Position numbers and translations under genes: made by a program. Shown in pieces: positions 10,676-22,900 of a stretch of DNA of 64,000 nt (the stretch's first letter is position 1; the number at the start of each line of letters is the position of its first letter). The notes beneath the pieces were generated by a model that saw nothing but the letters and a program-made list of their open reading frames with translations, did no database searches and was not told where the DNA came from. This DNA comes from Corythucha ciliata (lineage: Eukaryota; Arthropoda; Insecta; Hemiptera; Tingidae). Location: contig CM075937.1 of assembly GCA_038030265.1 (NCBI GenBank), positions 46,108,198 to 46,172,197 on the forward strand, written 5' to 3'.

Positions 10676-12650
10676 ACCCCCATTTTAGGCATTCAGCATT
10701 TAGTTGCTGATTTAGTCCCTCTTCTTCAAATAGGCCCCGTATACCCTGATACCGACAAGCAGTACTTCAAATCAAAGGGGTTTTCGACTTTTCCGACTTT
10801 TCCTTTGCCACGCAGCCGCAGGACCCGTGAGCATGAAACGTAATATGCATTTCCCCGTATTTTTCAATGCGTAATCACGTGAATAGAACGTCTTTGCCGT
10901 ATGATCGGAATTTGTGTTACTTCTCCCCAGAAGTGAATCTTTGATGCCGTCTGCCACCGGTTTCGTCACGTCCAAATGGAGGCAGACAATTTTTCCCACT
11001 ATTGGGGAATTATTCTCGATTTTATGCGCTGGGTAACAAAAGTATGCAAATGGTTGCACTTTTTACGTCGCTGGCTCTTGGTATAAAAGTACCGTCGTAT
11101 GCCCAAGAAATTCATGAGAACCTAGAGTGCGAAACAGGACTGAGGATTTTGCGGGTATGTTGAATGATGGCGGTTAGACCATAAAATAACACGGTTGAAT
11201 CATTTTCCTTCTTATTTGGTCAAAGTTCACCACGTATAGTGCTGAAGACGTACAGCAGCTGAAGGTCTGAGGTCGAAACAGAGACTGGACCGCAACCAAC
11301 ACCCATATTGTGCAATCTCAAGATAGTCTGTTGTACGTCCAACCTCCCCCCCCCCCCCAAACATCATTCTTATTCTTGGTTTAATTTTAATTTTTAATGG
11401 TGGAAGGGGGCAAACTTCAGACCCAGTTCCGCCGTTTTCATACTTTCTGTAGCATGACCCCATCGTGTGAAAATAAAAACCTTCCTAAAATTGCTATACT
11501 TACCCCTTGGTAACGCACATCTTTATGCAATCTTTATGCACATTTATAGATCATAGACATTTATAGAGAGTTTCTCGATTTTTTGACGGTGACGCACCAA
11601 AGATAAAATTCTGAAAAAAATCATGAAAGTAGGCTGCTATAAGGTAAATCTAAGATAAAAATATCCAGCCTGCATGTTTTTTAAATTACTAAAATCGGCG
11701 GAAAACAGGCATTTTAGGACTTTTTGAGCGATTTTCGATATAAGAACACCCTTTTAAATGACCCCAAAATTATTTTTTTGGTCTACTATTAGTATTGAAG
11801 CTGAATTTGGGAGTGGGAACGAGATTCGTGCGAATCTGTTTTCAGGAAAAATAAATAATAAATAATGTCCAAAAAACAACGTTTTTGACGGTAATTCAGT
11901 AAGATTTTGATTTCATTCTTACAGGAAAAGAAACCCGAAAAATCAGGAGAAGTGGCTACTATATCTTTCTGTTTGACTGGCGGTGTGCAATCTCTCCCCT
12001 CCCCCCCCCTCGATAAAATGGTGGATCCGCCCCTGGCCACGGCCCTAAGTGATGTTTCTTTCAGCATGGCCCGTTTCTGCCTTTCTGGTGGACGAGACAC
12101 AAACAATGTTAGTTTAATGAGAGGAAGGGAAGAGATACAATTTCTAAAAATATTCTAATTTCACCAAGTTACCGTATCGAAATTTATTATTTCTGGGATA
12201 GGAATGCAAGACCTTGATAGGAATGTGCATAATATGTATAAATAAAAATATTCACTCTTCCCAACCGCCAGCGGCCAGAGCGAAATTTCAAGTTTCCATA
12301 GAAACTGCGGGCATTAAGAGATATGAAACATGTGTGGACACGATTCTTTGTTGCAAAGTTGAATCAAGTATGAATCGGAACATGAATCTTCGCAGCCCGG
12401 ACTCTGAGTCGCAGCAATGAATCGACTCAAAGAGTATCAGTGTGTACTAAGCTTAAGTAGTACAACATGTGCAAGTATTGACGTTTCCTCCTGGAACACC
12501 CTGTATAATACACCGCGAATCAACGATTTTTTCTCTATTATGGTCTGGAAGTTGCCTCGAGGAACCATGAATGAGCACTTTTTCACTGTATAACCCATGA
12601 ATATTAGCCCTTATTTTCCAAACTTTTTGTCACGTGTACTTGCCCCAAGA
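10676..12650. other. Non-coding stretch with one hAT-like terminus
   Basis: No gene is supported. At about 11995-12038 a C-run followed by TCGATAAAATGGTGGATCC and GCCCCTG is the inverted form of a hAT-like end. It is clearly related to the end at 12651 (CAGTGGCGGATCCAG, then ATTTTATCAAGG). The two ends face each other across about 610 bp, so they belong to different insertions. A C-run lies at about 11346-11358. Confidence 0.45.
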
Positions 12651-15480
12651 CAGTGGCGGATCCAGAATTTTATCAAGGGGGGGGGGGTTTAAGCAAAGGC
12701 AAATTTTCACCTTCCTGGTGGCGGGGCGGGGGCGGGGGTGCTGCGCACAGCAATTGTAATGTAAAAATAGTAAACCGTAATCAATTATGTGGCTACTACT
12801 TAAATGTTTTATTTATTTATTAATTTTCTGGGCTTCTCAAAAAAACATTCAATATTTCATCCGCTGTGATCTTTACGGATTGGTGAATGTTCAATAAAGC
12901 GAGCCCATTCAACCGCTCTGACCCCATAGTGCTCCGTAAATACGTTTTAAGCCGACGCAGCGTTGAAAATGTGCGCTCCGGTGTAGACGTCGTGACGGGT
13001 AAAACACACAAAACTCGTAATAAGAGACGAACCCGTGGAAATGCAGTCGCGTTAACCATCTGAATCGTAAAAAATAACTCATTATAAGTACTCATTATAA
13101 TTTAACGCCCGCGTTGATTTCAAACTTACGCGTAAAGCATCAAGTGTGTTTTGAAGAACATCAGCTTTCGTATGCCGCCTCCACATCTTAACTTCGGAAA
13201 TAAACTCTTCCTCGGAGCACATCAACATGCCCTCGTAGAACTTGTGCAGCTCCTTACATTTTCCTTCATCAAAGTTGTTCTTTGAAAACAGCGTTCCGAA
13301 GCCATTAAAAATATTTCTGTGATTCATAAATCTACTCTGTATTTGTAGAATGTAGGTATCCTAGAAAGGAATATAATATCCGATTCGGTAGTAATCTTCG
13401 ACGGTCGTTGCGTTAATGTTACACCGATTCATTTGACGACTGGTAATTCTAGGAGGTTTGACGTCAATATCATGATTTCGGCACGTCAATGTGGCACGTT
13501 GGAAAACTTGGTTGAAATTTTCAGTAGCACTGTCTCGCATTTGGACGAATTCTTTAAGTGCGTCGTCAGTGAACCTAATGGCATCGGAAAGGTCTAGATT
13601 TTTTGTTTGAAGAATTCGACTCAGTGGTAGAACCACTGTATGGACGGACTGTAGTATTTGACAGGATACTTGAAATTCTATCGTAAGAATAGCAGCTCGT
13701 AATTGAGACGCTGTGGTCGCCGAATTCTTGTCGTTCGATGACTCGAGTTCTTCCAGCGAATAAATGTCTGCAGATTGTAGTTCCAAATATGTGGAGACGG
13801 CCTCGTGACGTTCTGCCCATCTCGTCGCACATACAGATTTCAGACGTTTTTTCTTGCTATCGCCGTCTAATACTTTGGCAATTGCTTGTTCCAAAAGATG
13901 TAATCTTTTCGGCCAGTGAAAAAAATTTTGGACCGTACCAATAGTTCCCAGACAAGTTTTTATGCCTGACACACCACATGGAGCATCCACTGCCAAATTA
14001 AAACTGTGAGACGAGCAGTGGACGTACAACGCTAACGGGCAAAATTCGCGCATGTAGGACTGAGCTCCATGCAAATGGCCGCTCATAGCTGGAGCACCAT
14101 CGTAGCCCTGTCCGTACATGTATGAACAGTCAATGCCTACTGCCAAAAGATAATTTTTATTGGCATCGGCTAAACCCTTGCCGGTAGTGTCATGAACTCC
14201 CATGAATCCAATGAAATCCTCGCACAAATTAGTTCCTGAAGAATCCAAATACCTCACGCAGACCGATAATTGTTCGACTCCTGAAATATCAGACGTCTCG
14301 TCAGCCAGTACCGAAAATGCTCTTGAAAAATTAACTTTGTCGACAATTTTTTTTACGATTAATTTTTGGCAAATTTCGATAATTTCATTTTGAATTGTCT
14401 TGCTTAAATAAGTAGCGTTCTTGTCGGATGATTCTATGTCGTCTTTTAACTCATTGTCGCCTAAAGTTCGATAGCGAAGAATAGCCCGAAAATTTCCTTC
14501 GTTAGAGTTTTCTTCGGTTTCGTCTTTGGCGAAAAATGAGCCGTCGTCTCTATGTCCCCGAAGAGCGATGCCCTGACGTCCACAAACCAGAATGGCATCA
14601 ATGATGGGAACTAATTTTGTCCGATGTTGAAGTTCCACGGCTTTTTGTTGACATTTAGTTAACTCGTCCACCGGCTTAACCCGCCCTAATTTTTCTCGCC
14701 TTAGATTTTCTATGCCAAGAACCGACTTTTGGTGGTAATCCAGTGTTTCATGACTCTTAAACTGATCTAAGGCCTTTTTCCAATTTTTGAACGGTTCAGA
14801 AACCAGTTGCCCCAACTTAATGTGACCTTTTCCTCCTGCCCGCACTCCAAAGGCAACACAATATTTACAAAATGCCCCATCATCCGCTGGAGAGTAGGAT
14901 AGGCACGAAAATTTGTGGAGCCACTTTTCCTGGAACTTGAGGTTTCTTTTCCCGGAAGCCGGAAACTCAAATCCTTGGGGGGGGGGGGGTTCCAGGCAGA
15001 TTCAACTATCTTGAGTATTTCGGATGTCATAAGTGGGTCTAGAATATATTGAAAAGTACGTATATAAGTGCAAAGTACAATTATCATGGATTTTGAGTTC
15101 TAACCATTGCGGCGCATGTTCACACTCTTTGCCGTGTTCCCTACGTCTTCGACGATTAGATTTGCGGGCCTAACTACAAGCGCCTCTTGGGGTTCCATCT
15201 GTGCGACAAATGCACCAACTCAAGAGTAATTACTTCATGAGTAAAGAATAAAGAATACATATTAAAAAACGTAACGGGTTGCTATCTATAATGTTTTGAA
15301 ATCATACCGTTTTTTGCCTCTTGGACGGCGAGTGATTTTCGTCCTTTGTGGCTTTGACATTTTTTTTTAGGGAAATAAGAATAGAGTAGGGTACCTTTTC
15401 CCTTGGATGTAGAAGCGTCCATTTCACCCTCACGCACAAAAATAAAAATAAATTCGAGACTGTCGAGTTGAAACAAAAGC
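12651..15480 (-). mobile_element. Decayed hAT transposon (ZMYM1/DUF4371 type)
   Basis: The terminus CAGTGGCGGATCCAG at 12651 is followed, on the minus strand of the interior, by a hAT transposase pseudogene. A minus-strand segment at about 15282-15476 (MDASTSKGKGTLLYSYFPKK) resembles the basic N-terminal lead found in this transposase class and may be a separate exon. The upstream terminus was not found, so the right boundary is approximate. Confidence 0.7.
12820..14990 (-). pseudogene. hAT transposase: TTF zinc finger, DUF4371, hAT dimerisation region
   Basis: Reading down the minus strand, a TTF-type zinc finger comes first (FPASGKRNLKFQEKWLHKF, then SPADDGAFCKYC). A DUF4371/RNase H-like region follows (FSVLADETSDISGVEQL, then SYMYGQGYDGAPAMSG, then HCSSHSFNLAV). 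The hAT C-terminal dimerisation segment (LPVTTSTPERTFSTLRRLK, then ERLNGLALLNIH) ends at 12820. Two lesions are visible. There is an in-frame TAG at 13361-13363 just after YYIPF. There is also a frame change at about 13082-13095, where the motif ttataatgag is duplicated. A G-run of about 12 lies within the upstream frame near 14980. Transposition activity is not expected. Confidence 0.88.
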
Positions 15481-15622
15481 TCTATGTTTACGTTCTGTGG
15501 AGTCTATGCAGCCAAACAAATAGTCTATGCAGCCAAACAAATTTATTCCCTCGAAAAATGAAGCATTTATAGGTTGCATAGACACCACACAACACAAACA
15601 TAGAGCTTGTGAAAGGCCCGTT
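15472..15622. mobile_element. MITE remnant related to 54959-55095
   Basis: An inverted pair (AGCTCTATGTTTACG and ACAAACATAGAGCTTGTGAA) flanks a centre with gcatagac and ccctcgaaaaatga motifs shared with the intact copy at 54959-55095. The motif agtctatgcagccaaacaaa is duplicated in tandem here. Confidence 0.65.
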
Positions 15623-15625
15623 ATG

Positions 15626-16212
15626 GATATTTATGTCAAGACCACACGACTCTTCTGGCTGACAACATGACAATTTTCAACCAAAAAATTGCTGACTCCC
15701 CCCCCCCAACAGGAAATTTGACCTCGGGGAGAGTTATTCTAGCAAGAAAGAGAACAAACAAAATTACTGGAGAATGTAGTTACAGCATTGACCCATTCAT
15801 AAGAAACCGTTAAGCTATTTCCACACTTGTGTGCTTTCAATTCGACATTTGAGCTTGTTATCTCACAGTTTATTCGTATGCGAGGCGCTTATATTTATAT
15901 ATTTTTCGAATGAGTAGGTAGACTAACACTCCAAAACAATTTCTGATTGGTTTGAGGGAAATTCCGGAAAAGCTCACTGTCAGGGATGACGGGGGGGGGG
16001 GGCAAATTTACTTAGCTGTAAATAGCGATTTTTTTGTTCCATTTCCCCTTCGATTCTCTCTATTTTTGAACACCGAGACCCCATCATCATCATCATTTAT
16101 CCCGCACTCAGCCCCACATTCACCGTTCATGTTAACGACTATAATACCGAGCAAAATACAGTTTTTCTTTTTTTTTTTAAAACAAAGTTGGCTCGGTTAG
16201 AGAGGGGGTTGT
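15626..16212. other. Region upstream of the serine protease homologue, no gene
   Basis: Contains a C-run near 15706, a G-run near 15991 and a short (cat)n tract near 16082. The promoter of the downstream gene should lie here or slightly downstream, but no convincing TATA or initiator could be chosen. Confidence 0.35.
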
Positions 16213-16239
16213 TTGTTATGGTGGAAGGGGGGGGGTAGT

Positions 16240-16392
16240 GAAATCAAATCGGAGAGACGCGCAGGAACTTTCAAAAGCGTGCCGGAAAGACAACGCTGGG
16301 AAGCATCGAAAATTCCACGCGGAAATGACCATTTCGTGATTTGTAGTCCAGACAGTGAGAGATACTTAACGTTTCGCCCGTTAAAGATCAAA
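16240..16392 (+). other. Probable 5' untranslated exon of the serine protease homologue
   Basis: A segment of more balanced composition ends at a good donor, ATCAAA|GTAAGT, at 16393. The next acceptor, with a pyrimidine tract (tcttctgtctgtccgtacag), ends at 16879, eight bases before the start codon of the signal-peptide exon. The left edge of this exon is a guess. It is inference from splice signals only. Confidence 0.4.
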
Positions 16393-16887
16393 GTAAGTCT
16401 TAATCATTTAAATTTTAAGGATTCTGACTTTACGTCTAGATTAATTTATTTTTTGATGTGTGTGGGCGTCATTTTGTTAAATTTAAATCACAATAATTGT
16501 ACGCTATAAATAGGCCAATTTACAGTTAATCCGCACATCATTTTGAATCGTTGTAGGCGTTTCTCGGGTTCAGTTTGACCTTCTTTACGCGTCTTTTTTT
16601 ATAGGTCGACGTTCACGAATTTAAAAATTTCAATTCGCCTTTCTTTTTCGCGAACATTCGTTAATTCGCCCCCGTAACTTGCATACACACACACCCGGGT
16701 GTTTGCCCTCTTTCCGTTAAAAACCTTGACAATCCGGACGTTTCTCTTTGTCTTTTTTTTTTTTTTTTTGTGGGAATTGACCTCAAAAATTGATAGTTTT
16801 TTATGCCATAGATCCGGACTGCCATAGACTCGAACTTTCATTCCACAATTTTTGTTTTGTCTTCTGTCTGTCCGTACAGGGAACGCT

Positions 16888-16981
16888 ATGAAGCTTCTTA
16901 TGCACTTCGCCGCTTTCTTGAGCTCATTAGCGGTTCAATCGTGCATTAGCTACGTGTCGGCGCTTCCAACAGTCGACCCAG
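16888..16981 (+). CDS. Serine protease homologue, signal-peptide exon
   Basis: The ATG at 16888 opens MKLLMHFAAFLSSLAVQSC followed by a polar segment ending at VDP. The exon ends in phase 1 at CCCAG|GTATTT. The next exon (acceptor ttaccag at 27055) starts in the matching phase and gives a glycine at the junction. The 10 kb separation is inferred; other exons could lie between, but none with a matching frame was seen. Confidence 0.7.
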
Positions 16982-19900
16982 GTATTTAAAAACCGGACTT
17001 CCTTCTCGTCCTTTTTTGTTTAATAACTACGGGGGCGTCAACCTTTCATTTTATTTTTAGTGTGTTGGTGAGGGTTGGGGGGGGGGGTGTACTCAAGTTT
17101 TTAAATAAGCGATTTGGTGGGGCTCTTAAGCCCTGGTCGACCACGTTGGATTAAAGTCCCATTTAGCCCTAAGCCGAGTTTGAGAGCTTTAAACCCTTAG
17201 CAACAATCAAACGGATATTGCCACGGAGTGAAACCGTTTTTAAATGCAAGCTTCAAAAAGCTGAGCTGTGGACTTCAACCAATCAGAGCGCTCCGAGTCC
17301 ACAGCGCCTGAGCGCTCCGATTGGTTGAAGCCCACAGCTCAGCTTTTTAAAGCTCGTGTGTGAAGGCGGCTTTAGCCCCCCCCCCTCCAGATTTCTGCCT
17401 ACTTTGCTGGTCCTAATTTGTTTTTCATTTTGGTGAAAGGGTGGGGAGGGCGTCCAACTTCATGGACCTCCAAATTGGTTTTTAGTGAGGGGCCAACCCT
17501 GAGAAATTTTGATTTTGAAAGGAGGCAGACCTGCGCAATTTCTCTTTAGTACGAGTCCAACACCACGGAAATCCGTGAAGTTGACTTTATATAACAGAGC
17601 TAATCCCTCGAAGTTGGCTTCTGGCGTGCCAGATCCGCGAAATGAAATTTTGGCTTAAAAAGCCAAAATAAGGAAATTGTGACTGCACTACGATCTCCGG
17701 CTCATCTTGGCAAAACTGAGCAAACCGTGTTGATATTTGAACTGGGCAGCGGCGTCCAGCCCCAATTTAACTTCCTCAGGCTCTGTTTTACCCTGGTTTA
17801 CGGTTTGGCCGCCCCTCGAAATTAGCCGCCCAATGCTATAGCTCCGGTAGTCGTTACCATGATCTGGTCCTGGATCCACTGCCTGAATTAACGATTTCGG
17901 CTTAAAACTCATGATTCGCGCCCTGAAAATGCCTTAACAGATGATTCCTTGCCCTGAAATTGACAAGAGCGCGCCAAGAAGAGAATTGCCAAAACTGAGC
18001 ATTCACGCCTTGGCTTCGCACCCTATACAAATTGTAAAACTGACTGTACATGCCCTAAAAATAGCTAAACTGACGATTTGCGCTTTGAAAATGGCTGAAC
18101 TCAGTTCGTTCCCTGCAATTGACTAATTTAACGGATTCATGCACTGAAAGTATCAACACCGGTTGTGTTTTATTCGTTGTCTCGTTTGAGAATAGCGTTG
18201 CCAAAACCACAGGCGAACCTACACGTATTGGGGCCCGGGGCGGAAATCTTCAAGAGGCCCCTAAAAGTATCTAATTATACATATAAACCTCTATTGGTAA
18301 CCTCTAAGGCCTTTTTATAATTTCAGCCAAGGCCTTTTCCTTAATTTAGGCAATTACCGCTATTTCCACGCCACTTTTTTCATCCCGTGAATCAGCGATG
18401 TTTCTTAACTTTCCTCGCGTTGGGTTTACCACAATAATTTAAACGGCAAATTAGCGGTTTTTTCCGGATGGGACCGGGAAATTAGCACTTTACTCAGTTA
18501 GAGCTGAAAATTAGCGATTTACTCAATATTAGCCGCAAAATAGCGGTTTTTTTCTAAATGTTTACGATAAATTAGCTTTATTTTTGTTCAACATAACCAT
18601 ACGCTACGGATTAGCCATTTTATCTCAGTTTTAGCCGCGAATTTGCGGGTTTTTCACCCATAGCAATAAATTGGCGCTTTTTCTCAATTTTAGCCTCAAA
18701 GTGGACCGAGAGGAAGCCGCGAATTAGCGTATTACCAATTTTTGACACATATTGAAAGTTTTCTCAATTTTACTTGTGAATTAGTGATTTTCCTACATTT
18801 CAGCCGCGTTTCTAACCCGTGAATTAGCGAATTTTGCTCATTTTAACCATGAATTGGCGTTTTCAGATATTTTAAGTGCACATTGGCAATTTTCCATTTT
18901 TGACAGCGTATTAGCACTTTTTTTTTGAATTCAGGCTGAAAATTAACCTTTCTAGCCAGATTAATTACTAATTTTCTCAATATTAGCCGCCAATTAGCGG
19001 ATTCTTTTCCATTTTAGCACCGCATTAGCATTTTTTAAAAAAAAATAACTATGGATTAGCGCTTCTTCTCAGTTCTAGCCGTGAATTATTTTATTTTTTA
19101 CTTATAGCCATTAATTTTCCGTTTTTCTCAATTTTAGCCACAAAGTTGTCCTCAGAAGGCGAGATGGCGGAATTGTAAATTTAGACACACTTTATCAGCG
19201 AATTTTTTCCTAAATTTTAGCCGTGAACTAGCGCTTTTTTCAATTGTATCTGCGTAGAAGCGTTTCTAGCCTGTGAATTCGCGAATTTTCTCAATTTTTA
19301 GCCGGGAATTTTTTTTTACAATTCAGTCCTGCATTGTTATTTTTTCCTTCGATTTTTGCTGTAGATTAGCGTTTATTGTTTAATTGTAGCCTCGAACAGA
19401 AGGGTTTTTTCAATTCTTCAAGATTTGGTGATTTTTCCCCAATTTTTGCCACGGGTTAGCGCTTTTTCTCAATTTTAGCAGCCCAGTAGGGTTTCCATCG
19501 TTTGTATTGGCGATTTTCATCAATTTTAGTTACGAGTTATCGTTTTCCTCATTTTCAGCCATTTTTTTCATTTTTAGCAGCGAATTAGCCCTTTTTCTCA
19601 GTTTGAGTTGAAAATTAAGGTTTTTCTTAATGTTAGCCGCCCTAATTAATATATTTTTTTCAATTTTAGCCGCGTTGTTTTTTTAGATTTCAGCCCCGCA
19701 CAAGCAATTTGTTTCTACTTTCTGCTATGGATTAGCGCTGTTTCTCAGTTTGAGCCTCGAATCTTTCAGAAGCTAGAAGGATTTGCGTTTTCTCGATTAG
19801 AGATTTTCTTCATTTTCATATTCGCGAATTAACGTTTTTCCTCAATTTTAACCGCGAAGTAGTGATTTTTCTCCATTTCAACTGTGAAATAGCGTTTTCT

Positions 19901-22900
19901 GATAATTTTTCAGTGAGCATACTATTCTTTTTTTTTATATGCTAATGGATGATTTTTCGCCATTTCAGATGTGAATTTTCCATTTTGGCCCAATTTTAAT
20001 CCGCATTAGCGTTGTATTTTTCAATATTCGCCGCGATGTTTTTTTTTTACTTGTACAGCCTTGAATTAGTAGCGTGTATTCGCAATTGTAGCCGCGGGCT
20101 TGGCCCAAAAACAACACTTTTACATTGATTTCTACATTTTACCCGCGGAATGGTTGTCACACTCTGCGAATCGACGATTTTTTCTCAATTTCTGTCTGAA
20201 AGTTGCATCGTGATACCACGAATCAGCGCTTTTTCGTAGTTATAGCCACGAATATTGGCGCTTTTCCCCCAGTTTTTGCCGCGTCAGCCAGTTGTAAATT
20301 GCCGATCAGTACATAAGTGCGCTTAAGGACCTAGCGAAACTGGGGACGGTCCGTTTTCTCTATATTTTCCATGACTTTCCCTCAAGAAGGCGCAAATTTC
20401 TGTATTTCAACCACCAGAATAGCACTCTCAGGGGCTAAATCGAATAGTCAGCCCACACTCTGATGTCACTTGTAACGTTATATTCTCCAGGTCGGATATA
20501 GACTGAAATACGTAGAAAGGAGCCAAATCGCTGTCCAACCTTTTCACATGAATGAACCTAAAAATCCTAATTTTTCCGTATTTAAGCTTTTCGGGGGCCC
20601 CACCTGACGGGGGCCCCCTTCACCCCCACCTCGGTACGCTACTGGCCAAAACCGCGGTCACGGTGGTTCAATTAAAACAAGTGGGAGATCTTTCTTTTCT
20701 TTGCATTCATTATGAAAAAAAAATTTCGCTCCGGCAGCTGGCGGTCGGAAAGAGTGCATTTCATTTCGTATGCGGATACCCTAAGCCGTCCCAGAAGTAA
20801 TAATGTTGAGACCATGATTTGTTTCGTTAATGTTTGACCCTTCCTCGTACTGTTTGATGACGGGTTTGTTTAAGCTGAACTTGATGGGAATCAAAGGCTA
20901 CTTCAAAATGAAATCATCGTACCGAATATAATGCTTCTGGAACCAACTGGTGATTTGTAGTGATTTTTTTACCAGTTCAAGCCATATTACCCCCCCCCCC
21001 CATCCAAGTCAACCGATTGGGCCCAAATGGAATATCGACCGTGGTGTTATGACTACTGATTTTTGTGCCACAGCGCGTTCCGCTAAATTAATTTCTTTCT
21101 AGAGTTATCGTGCTAACGAGACCACAGACTTACTTCCACTCCGGGGGAACCACCCCTCCACCTTGACTTTTTCAAAAAATTAAAATGGGAATCAAAGGCT
21201 AGTCTATCATGGAGTATACGTACCGAGTATGATGCTTCTAGAATCACTTCATTCCTTTAAAAAAAACTGCTCATCAATATTGCCTATTTTGGCCATTCTC
21301 GCTTTCCTAGCCGTCAAGAAGTAGTAAAAGATTCAAAGCGGTTCTGGTTGACAGTTGAGTAGGTGCGTTTTGGTGGAATCACCGGTGGATACAATGAGGG
21401 GGCGAATGGGGTGATCGCCCCTCCCATTAACTACAATGTACTGATACCCTTTAAAAACGCTGCGAATTATCGAACAATGCCTTATTATTTCGACTGTGGG
21501 TTTATTATTCATCGATGTAGTCAAATCCGGCTTGAAATTACATGAAAATCGAACCCCACACCCCTATGATCACAAATCCTTTGAAAATCCCCATTTTGGA
21601 CCCGCTTTTGGCCCATAAAACCCCAGGGAGTTATTTGATCAAACTGATCAGATGTTAGGACCAACTAGACCCCAAATGGAGTCTATGTGCAAAAGAACGA
21701 GTGTTTTCGAGCAATCCTAGGGCAAGATATGGCCCGGACGGCGGACGGACATTTTTTTTTTATTGCAGATTTGGATTCTACGCACTTTGAAACGTAAAAC
21801 TACAAATTTTGAGAGGGGGTCAAAAAAATTTTTCTGCGATACGATTACAAAGACTTATTATTGAGAAATAATAAGTCAAAATGGTTTATGCGGGTGAAGT
21901 AGTTTGAACGGGTGAATTGACGGGGTAGTTTGAAGGGGTGAATTGACGGTTTTCAAGACTCGAGTTTATAGGATTGTCACTAATGGTTTCGGTGGTCGTG
22001 TGTGTCTCTGGAATTCCGTCGCAGAGTAGTCAGTCTCTAAAGGTCAATGGATCCAGTTTGAGGGGGGTAGGGGGGGGAAGTCTAGAAGCAAAATTCACAT
22101 AAGGCCTCCCATGGACCAACTGCCCTGAAGTCCGTGAAAAAGAGCTTCTATCCTCGATCGGAGTGGACCACGATGTGTGCCGCCGCTATGGGGCAGAGAA
22201 AATCGACCATGTCTTGACTATGATACAAAACTCATTCATGGAAAATTGGCCAAAACACAAAAATTTGCAACAAAAGACGGGGAAAAGTGCACTGAAAAAG
22301 CGCTAAAGGTCAACAACTGAAAAAGTGCCAAGTTTGGACAACCGCCCCCCCCCCACCACCACCGGGTAAGCCTTATGATGAAGGGCAGACCTAACCGCGG
22401 TGGAGAGGGGGAAACCTTCCAAACATACTATTCTCTGAGGATAAAAACGTTGCTCAAACGACATTGTTGGATAGCAGCTGGTCTCAAATGAGCCAGAAGC
22501 CCCCCCCCCCACGAAACAACCCTTTTAAAGGAACCAAACCCACCAAATTGGTTTCAATAAAGGACAGATCCGCGAAATTTGGGGTTCGATAGAATTAAAT
22601 AAGCAAAATTGTTTTTTTTTTCTAATGAGTCAAATCAGCAATTTGATTCTTTTTACTGAGGCAACCCTGCGAAATTGCTTTATGAATGGGTCGACAGCGC
22701 AAAGTTTCGTTTATGGGGACCGCCAGGCGCCAGTAGTGAGGGTGCTGCGAGGAGGCTGACCGCCCTTGGTCCTCATATACGGGGTATATGTGATTACACG
22801 GATAAAAAACTGAGAAAAGGCGCTAATTCGCGGCTAAATTGAGAAAAAACGCTAATTAGCAATTAAAACTACTAGTAGTAAAAACATGTCTAAAAATATA

